From Neoceratodus forsteri (taxonomy: Eukaryota > Chordata > Ceratodontiformes > Ceratodontidae), in assembly GCA_016271365.2 (NCBI GenBank), contig CM057454.1:701855501-701919500 (forward strand): 64,000 bases of DNA, given 5' to 3'. Shown one piece after another: positions 44,534 through 54,258 of the stretch. Below the pieces are notes generated by a model that ran no database searches, was not told where the DNA came from, and saw only the letters and a program-made list of their open reading frames with translations. Each line of letters starts with the position of its first letter. Position 1 is the first letter of the stretch. The position numbers and the translations under genes were made by a program.

Positions 44534-45568
44534 CTACTGATCTGCCTGTCCTTTTGGCAAACTATGAAGAGATAATTGAAAATGCTTGTCTGAGTTTGGT
44601 GTCTGGGTTTGTGATGTAGGATTTGAATGCTGATATGTCTGTCTTCTGAGTCTCTTGATTATATGGACTGTAATATTATTTCTTGATGCTGATGTCGCTG
44701 CTCCAATCCTGAAAGAGTGGCTGGAGTATGAATATGGAATGAGTCTGAGCCTTTGGAAAAGAGTTCGATCTATGAACCATTTTGTAGTCATGGGTGATTG
44801 AGTGTCTAGAGTTAACAAGGGAGATAATGGATTTGAATTTGCGTGGAAGAGCATAAGCTTTACTAGTTGACCTACTGGTCACCAAGCATTCGATGAGGGC
44901 TAATAGGTGATGAGGACTCCCATATTCAGGCTATCAGTTTTTGATGAAGGTAGCTCCAGAATAAAATTGTCAGATATCTTCTGCAAATTGTTAACCTTAA
45001 GAAAGTTGGTTTAGTGGGATGATGGTACGGGCAATTCTACTAGATGGTGAAATCTGCAGAAATCTAAGCTGATGGTGAATGCAACCATGCGATTAGAGGT
45101 AGATTCAAATGGCCCCAAGTCCAATAGATCCAGCATACTTCTCATTATGGATTCATCTATAGGAAGACAGAGAGGCGTATGTGCAATAGAAAATCTTTGA
45201 AAACCCAGGAGAAGGAATTTGACTGATGGGTTGAAAAACAGAGATGTTGAGGATGGAGTAGACAGTGAGTAAAAGAACTGAATCCCAGATAGGTATTGTT
45301 TGATAGTTCCATGAGATAAGTTCAACGTTTGATGGCAATATGTCAGAAATGCTAAAACAAGGTTCATGGAGATGGAAATAGTATGGGATGATTGTGAAGT
45401 ACAAAAGGAAGAGTACTTTTTCCTAGTTATTGTACAAGTAGCTCTTGTGGATGGAACTAAAGTTGCCCACATGATGGAGGTAGCTTGCTGAAGATAATAC
45501 TCTATGTCATTATTAGGTCGCTGAAGGAAGGTGGAGTCATTACTGAATCTGCTGAGGGATGGAGGCAA
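44534..45568 (-). pseudogene. Ngaro tyrosine recombinase
   Basis: The N-terminal core-binding domain is in the frame 45011-45568 (185 codons), with ATCTITRKKYSSFC and GTIKQYLSGIQFFYSL. The catalytic domain continues, with breaks, through 44534-44885. The H-x-x-R box is clear as HSFRIGAAT (residues 46-54 of the 44534-44854 frame). The first catalytic Arg block reads FCRFHHLVEL where relatives have a Phe-Leu-Arg pattern, so that Arg may be His here. A stop or frame break near 44890-45010 separates the halves. The enzyme would integrate the element's circular DNA. Confidence 0.82.
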
Positions 45569-45657
45569 TGAAATTCCTGAAACTGAAAATGAGATAAAGC
45601 ATCAGCTGCTTTCTTTATGAAGCCTGTAATGTGGAAACATTTGAAAGTAAAATAATG

Positions 45658-45669
45658 AATAAGTGATAG
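45658..45669. repeat. CR1 target-site duplication, left copy
   Basis: 'aataagtgatag' is repeated exactly at 50041-50052. The last bases overlap the start of the CR1 octamer tail, so the true duplication is 10-12 nt. Confidence 0.85.
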
Positions 45670-45776
45670 AAACATAGAAACATAGACTTTGACGGCAGAT
45701 AAGGACCGCTTGGCCCATCTAGTCTGCCCATTTCCCTACCTACAGGATAGGCCGCAGATCCTAGTTAACCAACAGC

Positions 45777-48657
45777 CTATTTCTTCCTACCCCCCACAAG
45801 AATCGCCTTATGTCTGTCCCATGCATTCTTGAATTTTCCCACATTTTTAGACCCCACAACCTCCTCAGGAAGGCTGTTCCATGAATCAACTACCCTTTCT
45901 GTGAAATAATACCTACTCACATTGCCCCTGAACCGCCCCCCCATCTTTAAATTGTGTCTCCTTGTTCTTGCACGTCTCTTTTTCTGAAAGATGCTACCCT
46001 CTTGGACTTTGTTGATTCCACTGAGGTACTTAAAAGTTTCTGTCATGTCCCCCCTGTCCCTTCTTTCCTCAAGGGTATGCATATTAAGCTCCTTTAGTCT
46101 CTCCTCAGACGGCTTCTCTTGCAGACCCTGCACCATTTTAGTTGCCCTCCTCTGGACTGCCTCTATCCTGTCTATGTCCTTGTGGAGATGGGGTCTCCAG
46201 AACTGAACGCAGTACTCCAGATGGGGTCTCACCAACTGTCTTTACAGAGGGGTAACAACTTCCTGTTTTCTGCTGCTGATGCCTCTCCCTATGCATCCCA
46301 GTATACCCCCAGCCCTCCCTACTGCCTTCTCACATTGCTTGCTAACCTTAAGGTCATCTGATATGATTACCCCAGGTCCCTTTCCTTTTTTGTTGTTGTT
46401 ACTACCTCCCCCATTGTGTATTCTTCCCCTGGGTTCTTGTTTCCCAGGTGCATTATTTTGCACTTCTTTGCATTGAATCCTATCTGCCATACTTCTGACC
46501 ATTCCTCCAACCTTGCCAAGTCCCTTCTCATCCTTTCCACGCCTCCTTGTGTATCAACCCTGTTGCAGATCTTTGTGTCATCTGCAAAGAGGCACACTTT
46601 TCCTTCCAGCCCTCTGCAATGTCACTGATGAAGACATTAAAAAGGACTGGACCCAATTCTGAACCCTGCAGTAGCCCACTAGTAACCCCTCTTTCTTCAG
46701 AGTGGACTCCATTTACAATTACATTCTGTGTCCTGTTGTCCAGCCAATGTTTTACCCAGGCTACCACCCTGGGACCCACTCCCAGGCAGGTTAATTTGAC
46801 TATTAATCTTTTGTGTGGGACTGTGGCTAATGCCTTGCTAAAGTCTAGGTAGGCCATGTCCACAGCCCCTCCCTGGTCTACTACTTTGGTCACCCGGTCA
46901 AAGAAATCTATTAGATTCATCTGACATGACCTTCCTGCTGTGAACCCATGCTGCCTTGGGTCCTATGCCCCACTGGCCTCTAGGTACTCAACTATTCTTT
47001 CCTTCAGAAGTGACTCCATCACTTTCCCTACCACAGAGGTCAAACTGACAGGTCTGTAGTTTCCTGCCTCTGTCTTGGTCCCACTTTTGTGAAGGGAATC
47101 ATATCCACCTTCCTCCAGTCCTCAGGTACCACACCATCCTCCCATGATTTATTAAAAGAGTAGCCAGGGTTTACACTAGTTCCCCCTTATTTCTTTTAGA
47201 ATTCTGGGGTGAATTCCATCAGGCCCCATTGCTTTGTCCACCTTCAGTTTTAGGAGTTCTTGCAGAACCCTTTCTTCTGTGAAAGGACTGGGATCGACCC
47301 CCTATCAAGAGTGCTTCTGTTAATTGGATTAGGCACTTCCCCCTCCTCTTTTGTGAATACTGAGCAGAAATATTCTTTCAGTATCCCTGCTTTTTCGCTG
47401 TCCCCCTCTGCCCACCCACCGTTCATACTATTCAGACTCACTTTCCTTCCCTTTGTCTTTCTACATGCTGATGTACCTATAAAGGTTTTATCCCCTTCTT
47501 AACTGAGTTGGCTATCTTTTCCTCAGTTTGGGCCTTGTTATTCTGACTTCCCCCTGCTTCCTTCTGCCTTAACTGGTACAGCTCTCTGTCCTGCTCCTTC
47601 TGTGTTTCCTTATACTTCGGAATGCTATCTTTTCTTCCTGACTTTCACAGCCACCTCTTTTGAGAACCATAATGGCTTTTTCTTTCATTTTGATTTGTTT
47701 ATTTGCTTCACACAAAGGCTTGTTGCCTCTGTGATGGCAGTTTTGATGATTCACCATTGTTGCTCCACACCTGCTTCTAGCCTGTTTTCTAGTGCTTTTC
47801 TGAGGCACTCTCCCATCTTGCCAAAGTCAGCCTTCTTGAAGTCCAGTACCCTCACTTTTGTATGGCTTGACTCTGCAGCTGAGTTTAACATGAACCACAC
47901 TGTTTGATGGTCACTTGTTCCCAGATAGCAACCCACTTCTAGATCTGAGATCCTCTCACTGCCCCCGTTTGAGAGTATGAGGTCTAAGATTGCTCCCTCA
48001 TGAGTGGGTTCTGAAACTAGCTGTCTGAGGCCTGCCACCTGTAGGGCATCAAGAATGGCCCTGCTCTTGGATGTGGCTGCAGCAAATGTGCTCCAGTTAA
48101 CATCTGGCATATTCAGGTCTCCCATCAACAGTATCTCCCCTTTCTCTGCCATTCTAAGAATGCCTTCTATCATATCCTTGCCCATTCCCTCTCCCTGACA
48201 TGGGGGTCTGTACACAACCCCTGTGTGGATGGTGGTGCCCTTTCCAGTCTCCAAGGTGACCCACAGTGCCTCCTCTCCTCCCTGTTTACTCTTTGTTCAG
48301 TTGCTTTTATCCTTCCTTTACATAGAGAGCTACTCCTCCCCTCTTCTCCCTGCCTGTCTCTCCTGAGGTTATGTACCTGGTATGTTAACATCCCAGTCAT
48401 GGTTCTCTGTGTACCATGTTTCTGTGACTGCTACGATATCCAGGCATCCCTCTTCCATCAAAGCCACCAGCTCAAGGAGCTTGTTGCCCAGACTACAGGC
48501 ATTGGTACTCATTACCCTCCATTTCCTGATGGCCTTACTCCTTTTGGCCCCCTCCCTGTCCTTCTTGCCTTTGTCACTTTCTCCATTTTCCCCTGCCCTT
48601 CTCCCTATCGACACCTCTATGTTGGTGTTTACCGCACTTACTACCATTATTTTTTGA
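45777..48657 (-). pseudogene. CR1 copy 7 ORF2: endonuclease and reverse transcriptase
   Basis: The piece 48369-48647 has TNACSLGNKLLELV and VAVTETW (conserved Asn and Glu). The piece 47751-48254 (167 codons) has GVVYRPP, LLMGDLNMPDVNW and LGTSDHQTVWF, so all endonuclease blocks are intact. The linker and pre-RT are at 47250-47808. The RT is at about 46367-47240: motif [14 protein letters not shown] in the frame 46528-46920 (catalytic Asp kept, but the usual Phe-Asp is Leu-Ala), [18 protein letters not shown], and CLFADDTKI in the next frame (46367-46597). The C-terminus is at 45777-46235 ([25 protein letters not shown]). About five frameshifts break the ORF. Confidence 0.9.
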
Positions 48658-48701
48658 GGGGCTAGGATTTCCCTGCTCCTTTCCAGTGCCTCCCCCCTTG
48701 G

Positions 48702-49640
48702 CTAGTTTAAATGCTTGCCAATGAAGCATTTAAACCTATCACCTAGGATCCTGGTTCCCCTCCTGGACAGATGCAGCCCATCATGCCAGTATAGGCTTGC
48801 ATCACTCCAGGTGGACCCCCAGTCCCCAATGAAGCCAAATCCCTGAGCTCCACACCAGTTTTTCAACCACTTATTGAATCCCATGGTGCAGAACACCCTA
48901 GCCTCTCCTATGCCATAGATGGGCAGCATCTCTGAGAAGGTTACCATGCGTGCTACTTGTCTAAGGCCCCTTCCCAATTCCACAAACTCTTCCTGCACTT
49001 CTCTAATCCCTTTCTTAGCCAGGTCATTTGTCCCTAGGTGGACAATGACATCCAGCTCCCTCCCCTGTGCAGCTGCTCTGGCAATCCTGAGGATTTGCTC
49101 TCTGTCCCTCCAAGCCATGGCACCAGGCAGGCACCTTACCTCCATCTCCCCTTCCTCCCCAGTTCTACATTCCTAACAATGGAGTCCCCCACCAGGAGTT
49201 GTTTCCTTCCCCTGCAGCATCCCCTGCCACCCTCCTGTGGATCTCCTTTGTGGAGGTTCCCAGCATCCTCCTTGGTCTCCACTGTGGGTGCCTCCATAGA
49301 GGAACCACACTTTGCCAGAATTGCATAGGAATTGAGGAGATGTACAACTGGAGGGATGTGCCTCTGTTCCACCACCCTCACCCCTCACCCTCCCTGAGCC
49401 CACTGTGGTCCAACCACTCCTCTTTCTTGGCAACCTCTGAGGCAACGGCAGTGGCACTGGTGGTCCCTGGATGGAAGAGGAGGTCCCACAAATCCTGGCC
49501 AACTCAGCCTGGAGATGAGCAACCTCCTCCCTCAGCCCAGAGAGGTGCCTGCAGATGGGACAACACCACATCCTCCGGAATGTCTCCCAGAAGACTGCTG
49601 CTCCACAGCCACTGCACTGCACCACTCCCATCATGTCTTA
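48702..49640 (-). pseudogene. CR1 copy 7 ORF1: Cys motif, coiled coil and esterase domain
   Basis: The N-terminal frame (from 49634) has VQCSGCGAAVFW and CCPICRHLSGL, two Cys-x2-Cys pairs that would form a zinc-binding fold. LREEVAHLQAELARI follows, a short coiled coil. After a Pro-rich stretch two frameshifts (about 49380 and 49140) lead to the esterase domain (48702-49145, 147 codons). It has LDVIVHLGTNDLAKKG with the Gly-x-Asn block and HDGLHLSRRGTRIL with Asp and His of the catalytic set. The expected GDSI-type Ser block is near 49150-49190 (LLVGDSIVRNVEL in the 49136-49381 frame). All SGNH blocks are thus visible. CR1 ORF1 proteins bind nucleic acid; the role of the esterase is unsettled. 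Confidence 0.85.
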
Positions 49641-50040
49641 TTTCTGGCCCCTTAACTGTTTGCAATCCTTACTGTTTCCTCTGTTTTTTTTTTTCTCTCT
49701 CTCCTTACTTTCTGCCTATGTGCCCTTTAAGCTCCTGATTGTCCTGTTCTGAAACAAGAATATCCTATATTTCTCAGTAGACCCCTTACTTGCTCAGAGG
49801 CAGACCTCCAGCAGCTAGAGGGGGGCCAGAGAGCTACTCTTGTCCTTCTAGGATGGTGGGTCTTTGGTGGCTCTGTGATCACTCACTTCCTGCTCCCAAA
49901 CAGGAAGTTCCTGTTGTCAGTCAAATCCTGTGCCTATAAAAGTAGAATGAGCTTTGGGTGGGAGGTTGGAGGGCAATATAGACCCAGTAGAGAAGTCCAG
50001 TCACACAGCAGTCCTTTCTCCTGGTGTCTTCTGCCAAGCT
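49641..50040 (-). promoter_or_regulatory. CR1 copy 7 5' untranslated region
   Basis: The 400 nt upstream of ORF1 run to the target duplication. They should hold the internal promoter of the LINE, since full-length LINEs carry their own. An A-rich run on the minus strand lies near 49686-49695, and no TATA box in a convincing place was found. The assignment rests on position only. Confidence 0.5.
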
Positions 50041-50052
50041 AATAAGTGATAG
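50041..50052. repeat. CR1 target-site duplication, right copy
   Basis: Exact repeat of 45658-45669, marking the 5' end of the CR1 inside the Ngaro element. Confidence 0.85.
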
Positions 50053-50440
50053 CCAAGTTATCCTCCACATGAAAAGCATGATGGAAAGGGATGAGGATCA
50101 CCCTTTGTTGATGATTGCCATGGTTGTTTAATTAACAGAAAAGATGGATACTGATTGAAGGGACCAGTGGTGACCACAGAGGAATGTGGCTGCTACAATC
50201 AGGTATATTCTGAATAGAAGAGATGTGGATGAAAAGTTATGGAGAGATGAATATCCAGAGTTCGTGAAGTGGCAATCCAGGATTGCTGAAATATGGCAGC
50301 ATAGATGTAAGTAATAGAAGTGTCAGTGTATATTCTGGGATACAAGTCTGGTGAAGGATCCTTGTAGAACATTGAGCAGCCATTCCATCTGGCCAGAAAT
50401 AGGGACCACATGGCTAGATCAGATTTCACAGTGGCAGTGA
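50053..50440 (-). pseudogene. Ngaro RNase H
   Basis: The frame 50199-50429 reads MWSLFLARWNGCSMFY and RIYTDTSITYIYAAIFQQSW, the start of the Ngaro RNase H with its first Asp. The following text, up to the CR1 junction at 50052, is frame-shifted. Its continuation lies on the other side of the CR1, left of 45658, where the recombinase begins. Confidence 0.75.
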
Positions 50441-50477
50441 TTTGGACATGGTGATGAAGTTCGGAAACTGATGAAGC

Positions 50478-51389
50478 TTAGGTAAAGAGGTATGAAATGA
50501 AGGCTTGACCTTGAGGAATTATTCTCATGGTGAAGTAAAGGTATCCCAATAGAGAAAGAAGTTCATGTTTTGTATGGTAGGATCTAGTCGAAAAGGACTT
50601 CACAAGTGTTTGCATCTTAGATAGTTTGTTGAGTGGTAAATGGGCTTCCATGCATTCAGTGTCCAAGATTATGCCCAGAAATTCTAGGGATGTTGCAGGT
50701 CCTACTTTTTTCTCTGCTACCAAAGGCACTGACAATTAATGGAAGAGCTAGACAAGAGCAAAAATACCAGCAACTGGATCAAATTAGGTGGATCGATCAG
50801 GAGAAAGTTGTTGAGTAAATGGACAACTGCTGGTCGGTGACAGATGTTATGTAATGCCCAAAAAAGAGCTTCAGTGAACATGTCAAAGAGTTTGTGACTG
50901 CTGCAGCAGCTGAATATAAGACAGACAGACAGCAAAATAATAATGGTTGTCCCAAAATATGCCATGCAAATACCAGAGGGAAGGATGAATGGGGAGTAGT
51001 TTAAAGGCATCAGTTATATCGGCATTGGAGAGCCAGGAGCCAGGGCCAAAGCATTTTCTGATGGTGAAGTCATCATCGATATATACATATGACAAAGAAT
51101 ACTCATTGGCAGGAATCAGGGAATTGATACTAGGCATGGGGGAGTATCGAGGAGTGGAGAGATTGATGATGAAATGCTTCTTATCAGAAATTTTTTCTGG
51201 TTGTGATGCCCACTGGATTGATGTGATAAGTAGGAAATGGCTGGCATGGAAAAGGCCCCAGGATGAAATCTTTTTGAAGTTCCTTCTGCAGTAAAAGTTG
51301 AACATTTTTGGGTTCCTTGGTGGCTGATTGAAGATTACCGCAATGGAAGGAGGTGGTGGGGGGCACAGAGACACCAGTGTGGAAACCAT
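50478..51389 (-). pseudogene. Ngaro reverse transcriptase
   Basis: The frame 50883-51389 has the fingers and motif A, SNADITDAFKLLPIHP (catalytic Asp kept). The piece 50717-51010 has motif C, written HLLNNFLL where the family has a Tyr-Leu-Asp-Asp-Phe pattern, so both catalytic Asp are Asn. The piece 50478-50735 has the thumb, with PATSLEFLGIILDTECMEAHL and ELLSLLGYLYF. Frame changes separate the three. The double Asp to Asn change would abolish polymerase activity. Confidence 0.85.
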
Positions 51390-51489
51390 AGGTGAACCCT
51401 AGCAGGAGTTGCCTTACAAATACTGTACATGAAAGGGATGAGCTGCCAGGAGCTTAGCCAGGGCTGGTACATTGAATGGAGCAGAAGGA

Positions 51490-51745
51490 TGAACTATCTG
51501 TCATTGGGTAGTCTTGGGAGCCTTGGGGCAAATATAGTGGGCATAAGCCTCACAGCAAAAATTGCAGGAGTGAATAAATGAGCAGCTGGTAGTGGACAAA
51601 CCCCATTCGTTGAAGTTGTTACAGATGGATTTACCCCCAATGGACTTGATGAGATGTCCATACTGTATATATCCAGGTGAGCACGAGGACTGGAGATTGT
51701 GTGAGTTAATTCAGAGAGAGAGACACAGTCTCTGATCATTACCCA
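51490..51745 (-). pseudogene. Ngaro gag C-terminal Cys motif remnant
   Basis: In one frame near 51540-51610 the text reads CNFCCEAYAHYICPK, matching the Cys-His knuckle at the end of Ngaro gag proteins. The overlapping 81-codon open frame (51494-51739) is in a different frame and is not the gene. The element ends near 51745, so the rest of gag is missing. Confidence 0.55.
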
Positions 51746-52019
51746 ATCATTATGCTAAGAAAAAACAAGCATTCTTCAATGCCGAAAGTTCACTGTTGGT
51801 ATTGCTGTTGTACATGCCTCCCATATTTTTCTGTGTATATTCCTCTGCCTTGCATTTTAAGGCATCATTCTCAACACAAATTTCTTATGTTCTTTCAGCA
51901 CTGCTTTACTTCATTAGAAAAACAAGCATTTGTCAATATCAAATGTTTGCTTGCTGGTATTGACACTGATAGTGCAGGAGGTAGGGAGATGCAGTATAAG
52001 AATGGCAGTGAGGTACTGA
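51746..52019. repeat. Short diverged direct repeat
   Basis: Segments starting 'aacaagcatt' at about 51765 and 51919 share a run of similar bases through 'ttgctggtattg' (about 48 nt). They fill the gap between the Ngaro and the foldback array. No gene is seen. Confidence 0.4.
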
Positions 52020-52044
52020 AGTAACACCAACCCCAACCCCCTCC

Positions 52045-52353
52045 CTGCAGATACTGACAGGCGTTGGGGGTGTGCTTTTGGTTTGTCGGCCATAATACTC
52101 ATGCCATTCCACCTCACCCAACCCTGCAGACACCGACCAGTGTCGCAGTGTGCCTTGAGGTCTTTGGCCCTTATGCTCACCCCATTCCATAAGGAAATAA
52201 GCTGAGATAGGGAAATGGAGTTAACGTTAGGGCCAAAGACCCCATGGCACACCTTGATGCCTGTCAGTGGCTGCAGAGTGGGGATGGGGTAGAATGGGGT
52301 GAGCATTACGGCTGATGACCCCAAGTCACACCCCCAATGCCTGTCAGTCTGTA
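52045..52353. repeat. Foldback of two tandem units and their inverted copies
   Basis: Two ~65-nt units run in tandem (52045-52110, 52124-52188), each starting with ctgcag and ending ccattcc. After a ~38-nt loop they return in reverse complement and reverse order (52229-52276, 52291-52353). This gives a true palindromic foldback. The core 'cttggggtcatcag' is shared with the foldback at 26186-26405. Confidence 0.78.
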
Positions 52354-52404
52354 CAGGGTGGGCATTACAGTTGGAAACCCTAATATCCCCTGGCGTTTGT
52401 TGGT

Positions 52405-53185
52405 ATTTTTACTCCAAATTTTCAACATGGGCTTTTTGGGACCCCACCTCATGAACAGTGGCAGTATCATTTCGTTACTCAATCCCAAAGGGTGATTTCA
52501 CACAATGAGTGTGTTCTTTGGTGCCACAGGTGTGAAAACACATTTCAGGCAGGATGTGAGAAATGATAACTGTACTGTTCATGAAGAGGTGTGAAGAAAT
52601 GGCAGTGCTGAAAATCTGGATTGAAAATATGAAAAAGTGGTGAAGGTACGAGTATGTGTTGAAATTGTAACACAGTAATTTTTGGAATGTTTTCACCAAA
52701 TTTTTAACATGGCCTCTTTGGACCTCCTCTCATGAACAGTGGCACTGGAATTTCATTAATCTGTCCCGAACATTGATTTTGCACAGCGACCGCACCATTC
52801 TGCACCACAGGTGCAGAAACACATTTTGGGAAGGATGCAAAAATAACAGCTCATATGTAAAATGTTCATAAGGGGGTGTGAAAAAATTGCGATGTTGGAA
52901 ATTTTGAGTGAAAATCTTAAAAATTGATGATGTTATGAGTATACGTAGAAACTTCGCAATGGATGCTCATAAAACAGTCATTTTTGGGAGTTTTATCACC
53001 AAATTTGCAACAAGGGCTTTTTGGGACCCCGCCTCATCAACAGTAACACTGTTGTTTTGTTAATTGGTCTCAAAAGATGATTCCATGCAGTGACTGCAAA
53101 ATCACCTTTCGGGACTGAGAAACAAATTGACAGCAATTGTTTTCAAGAGGTGGGATTCCAAGAACCCCATGTTGAAAATTTGGGA
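52405..53185. repeat. ~290-bp tandem repeat, three units plus an inverted end
   Basis: Units start at about 52411, 52694 and 52996, each with 'ccaaat...aacatgggcttt...' text followed by 'tcatgaacagtggcac' or close variants, giving periods of about 283 and 302. Each also has a 'cacaggtg(t/c)agaaacacattt'-like block. At 53139-53183 the unit start occurs again in reverse complement, closing the array. Units are diverged, so the array is old. Confidence 0.75.
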
Positions 53186-54254
53186 GTGGGACCAAAACTA
53201 CAAAGACTGGCTGTGATATCCACCTAAGTCAAAATCCCCCATTGATTGCCATTATAGGGTTTACCATGATTTTCTTCAGTTTGCAGTCGGCTTTTGAAGA
53301 GTGCAGATGTGTTCCTGGTCCACAGAAGATCACTGCTCCTGACCTCCAGAGGTAAGTATGTGTGATGGGGCTGTGGGGAGATGGGGTGCACAGAGGGAGG
53401 ATGCAGGTTGGGGGGGTGGGGCCAGCGGGAATGACGAGGGACTGTTATCTTTTTTTTTCAGATTAAAAAAAAAGATGTGGGTCTGTTTTCTTTTTTAGAG
53501 GAAAACTATTCATGGATTTTGGTATACTTCAGTGGGCTCCCAGTGTACCAGAGTACTGGGGGGTATCAATGCTGACCCAGGCATTGGGCCCCCTGAGGTC
53601 AGCTGAGAATATAGGGGCATGGGGGGGCACATCCAACACCAGAAGTGGGTGTCCCATTGTCCTAAACACCAGAGGTAGTTTTTGGCACACTGGGGTGGGC
53701 TCCCAGTGTGCCACTTTAAAAGGGAAGGGGGAATAAATGCTGACACAGGGATTGTGCACCCCGATGTCGGCAGGTGGGGGGATCTGCTAGCACAATTATG
53801 CTTAGAGTAAAAGTGCCTTTGGGCACTAAATACTCCCAGCTCGTGTGGAGTTTAGGCTGTGGTCTTCTCCACAGAGGTGGAAAAAAATAAGCAAATGGAG
53901 ACAGTGGGACATGGAGGAGGCAGGTGAGGAAAGCGCCTCCTCCCAGCTTCCAGGAAGGGATCGGTGGGGTGGTGAGGGGGGCACAGAGGCATCAGCCAGG
54001 CTGATCATGATGCAAACAGCTATTTGCTGTGTGGTGACCTGCAGATGAAAGGAAAAGATGCCACATGATTGGTGTGGCTTTTTCTTTTCAAGTGCAGATC
54101 ACTTCAGGCAAAACAGTGTCAGGACCACCTGCCTGATGATTGATGTGATACTGTTTAGCCCCTTGCAGAGCACTCTGCATTGGACAGACAGTGTTACACC
54201 CCATAAATGTGACTATCCCAAAGAGTTCACAGTGCATGCACAAACTCAATAACA
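53186..54254. repeat. Mostly unassigned; one ~160-bp direct repeat
   Basis: A segment with 'gtgggctcccagtgt' and 'aatgctgac' occurs at about 53517-53610 and again at 53678-53775. No coding domain is seen; open frames on both strands here (74-78 codons) overlap the repeat and each other. The rest, 53781-54254, shows nothing recognisable. Confidence 0.45.
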
Positions 54255-54258
54255 GAAA

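Larger units (their letters stand above)
45670..50040 (-). mobile_element. CR1-type LINE copy 7, full length, inserted in Ngaro
   Basis: This is the only CR1 in the window with both ORFs and a 5' leader. It is 4,371 nt between 12-nt target duplications. The 3' tail (plus strand 'gaaacatagaaacatag' at the left) is the shared octamer repeat. ORF1 (about 48702-49640) has a Cys motif and an esterase domain; ORF2 (about 45777-48657) has endonuclease and RT. Joining the flanks restores a continuous Ngaro RNase H-recombinase region. Few stops are present, so the insertion is fairly young, but several frameshifts make it inactive. Confidence 0.92.
44046..51745 (-). mobile_element. Ngaro tyrosine-recombinase retrotransposon, split by a CR1
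   Basis: Reading right to left there are a gag Cys motif (about 51500-51600), RT (50478-51389), RNase H (50199-50440), a 4.4-kb CR1 insertion, and a tyrosine recombinase (44534-45568). Beyond the recombinase lie two direct repeats (44069-44172, 44338-44434) of the split-repeat kind that closes Ngaro elements. Without the CR1 the element would be about 3.3 kb, so the gag end is truncated near 51745. The lineage differs from the DIRS at 2937-9780 in sequence and in having direct rather than inverted repeats. Confidence 0.82.
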
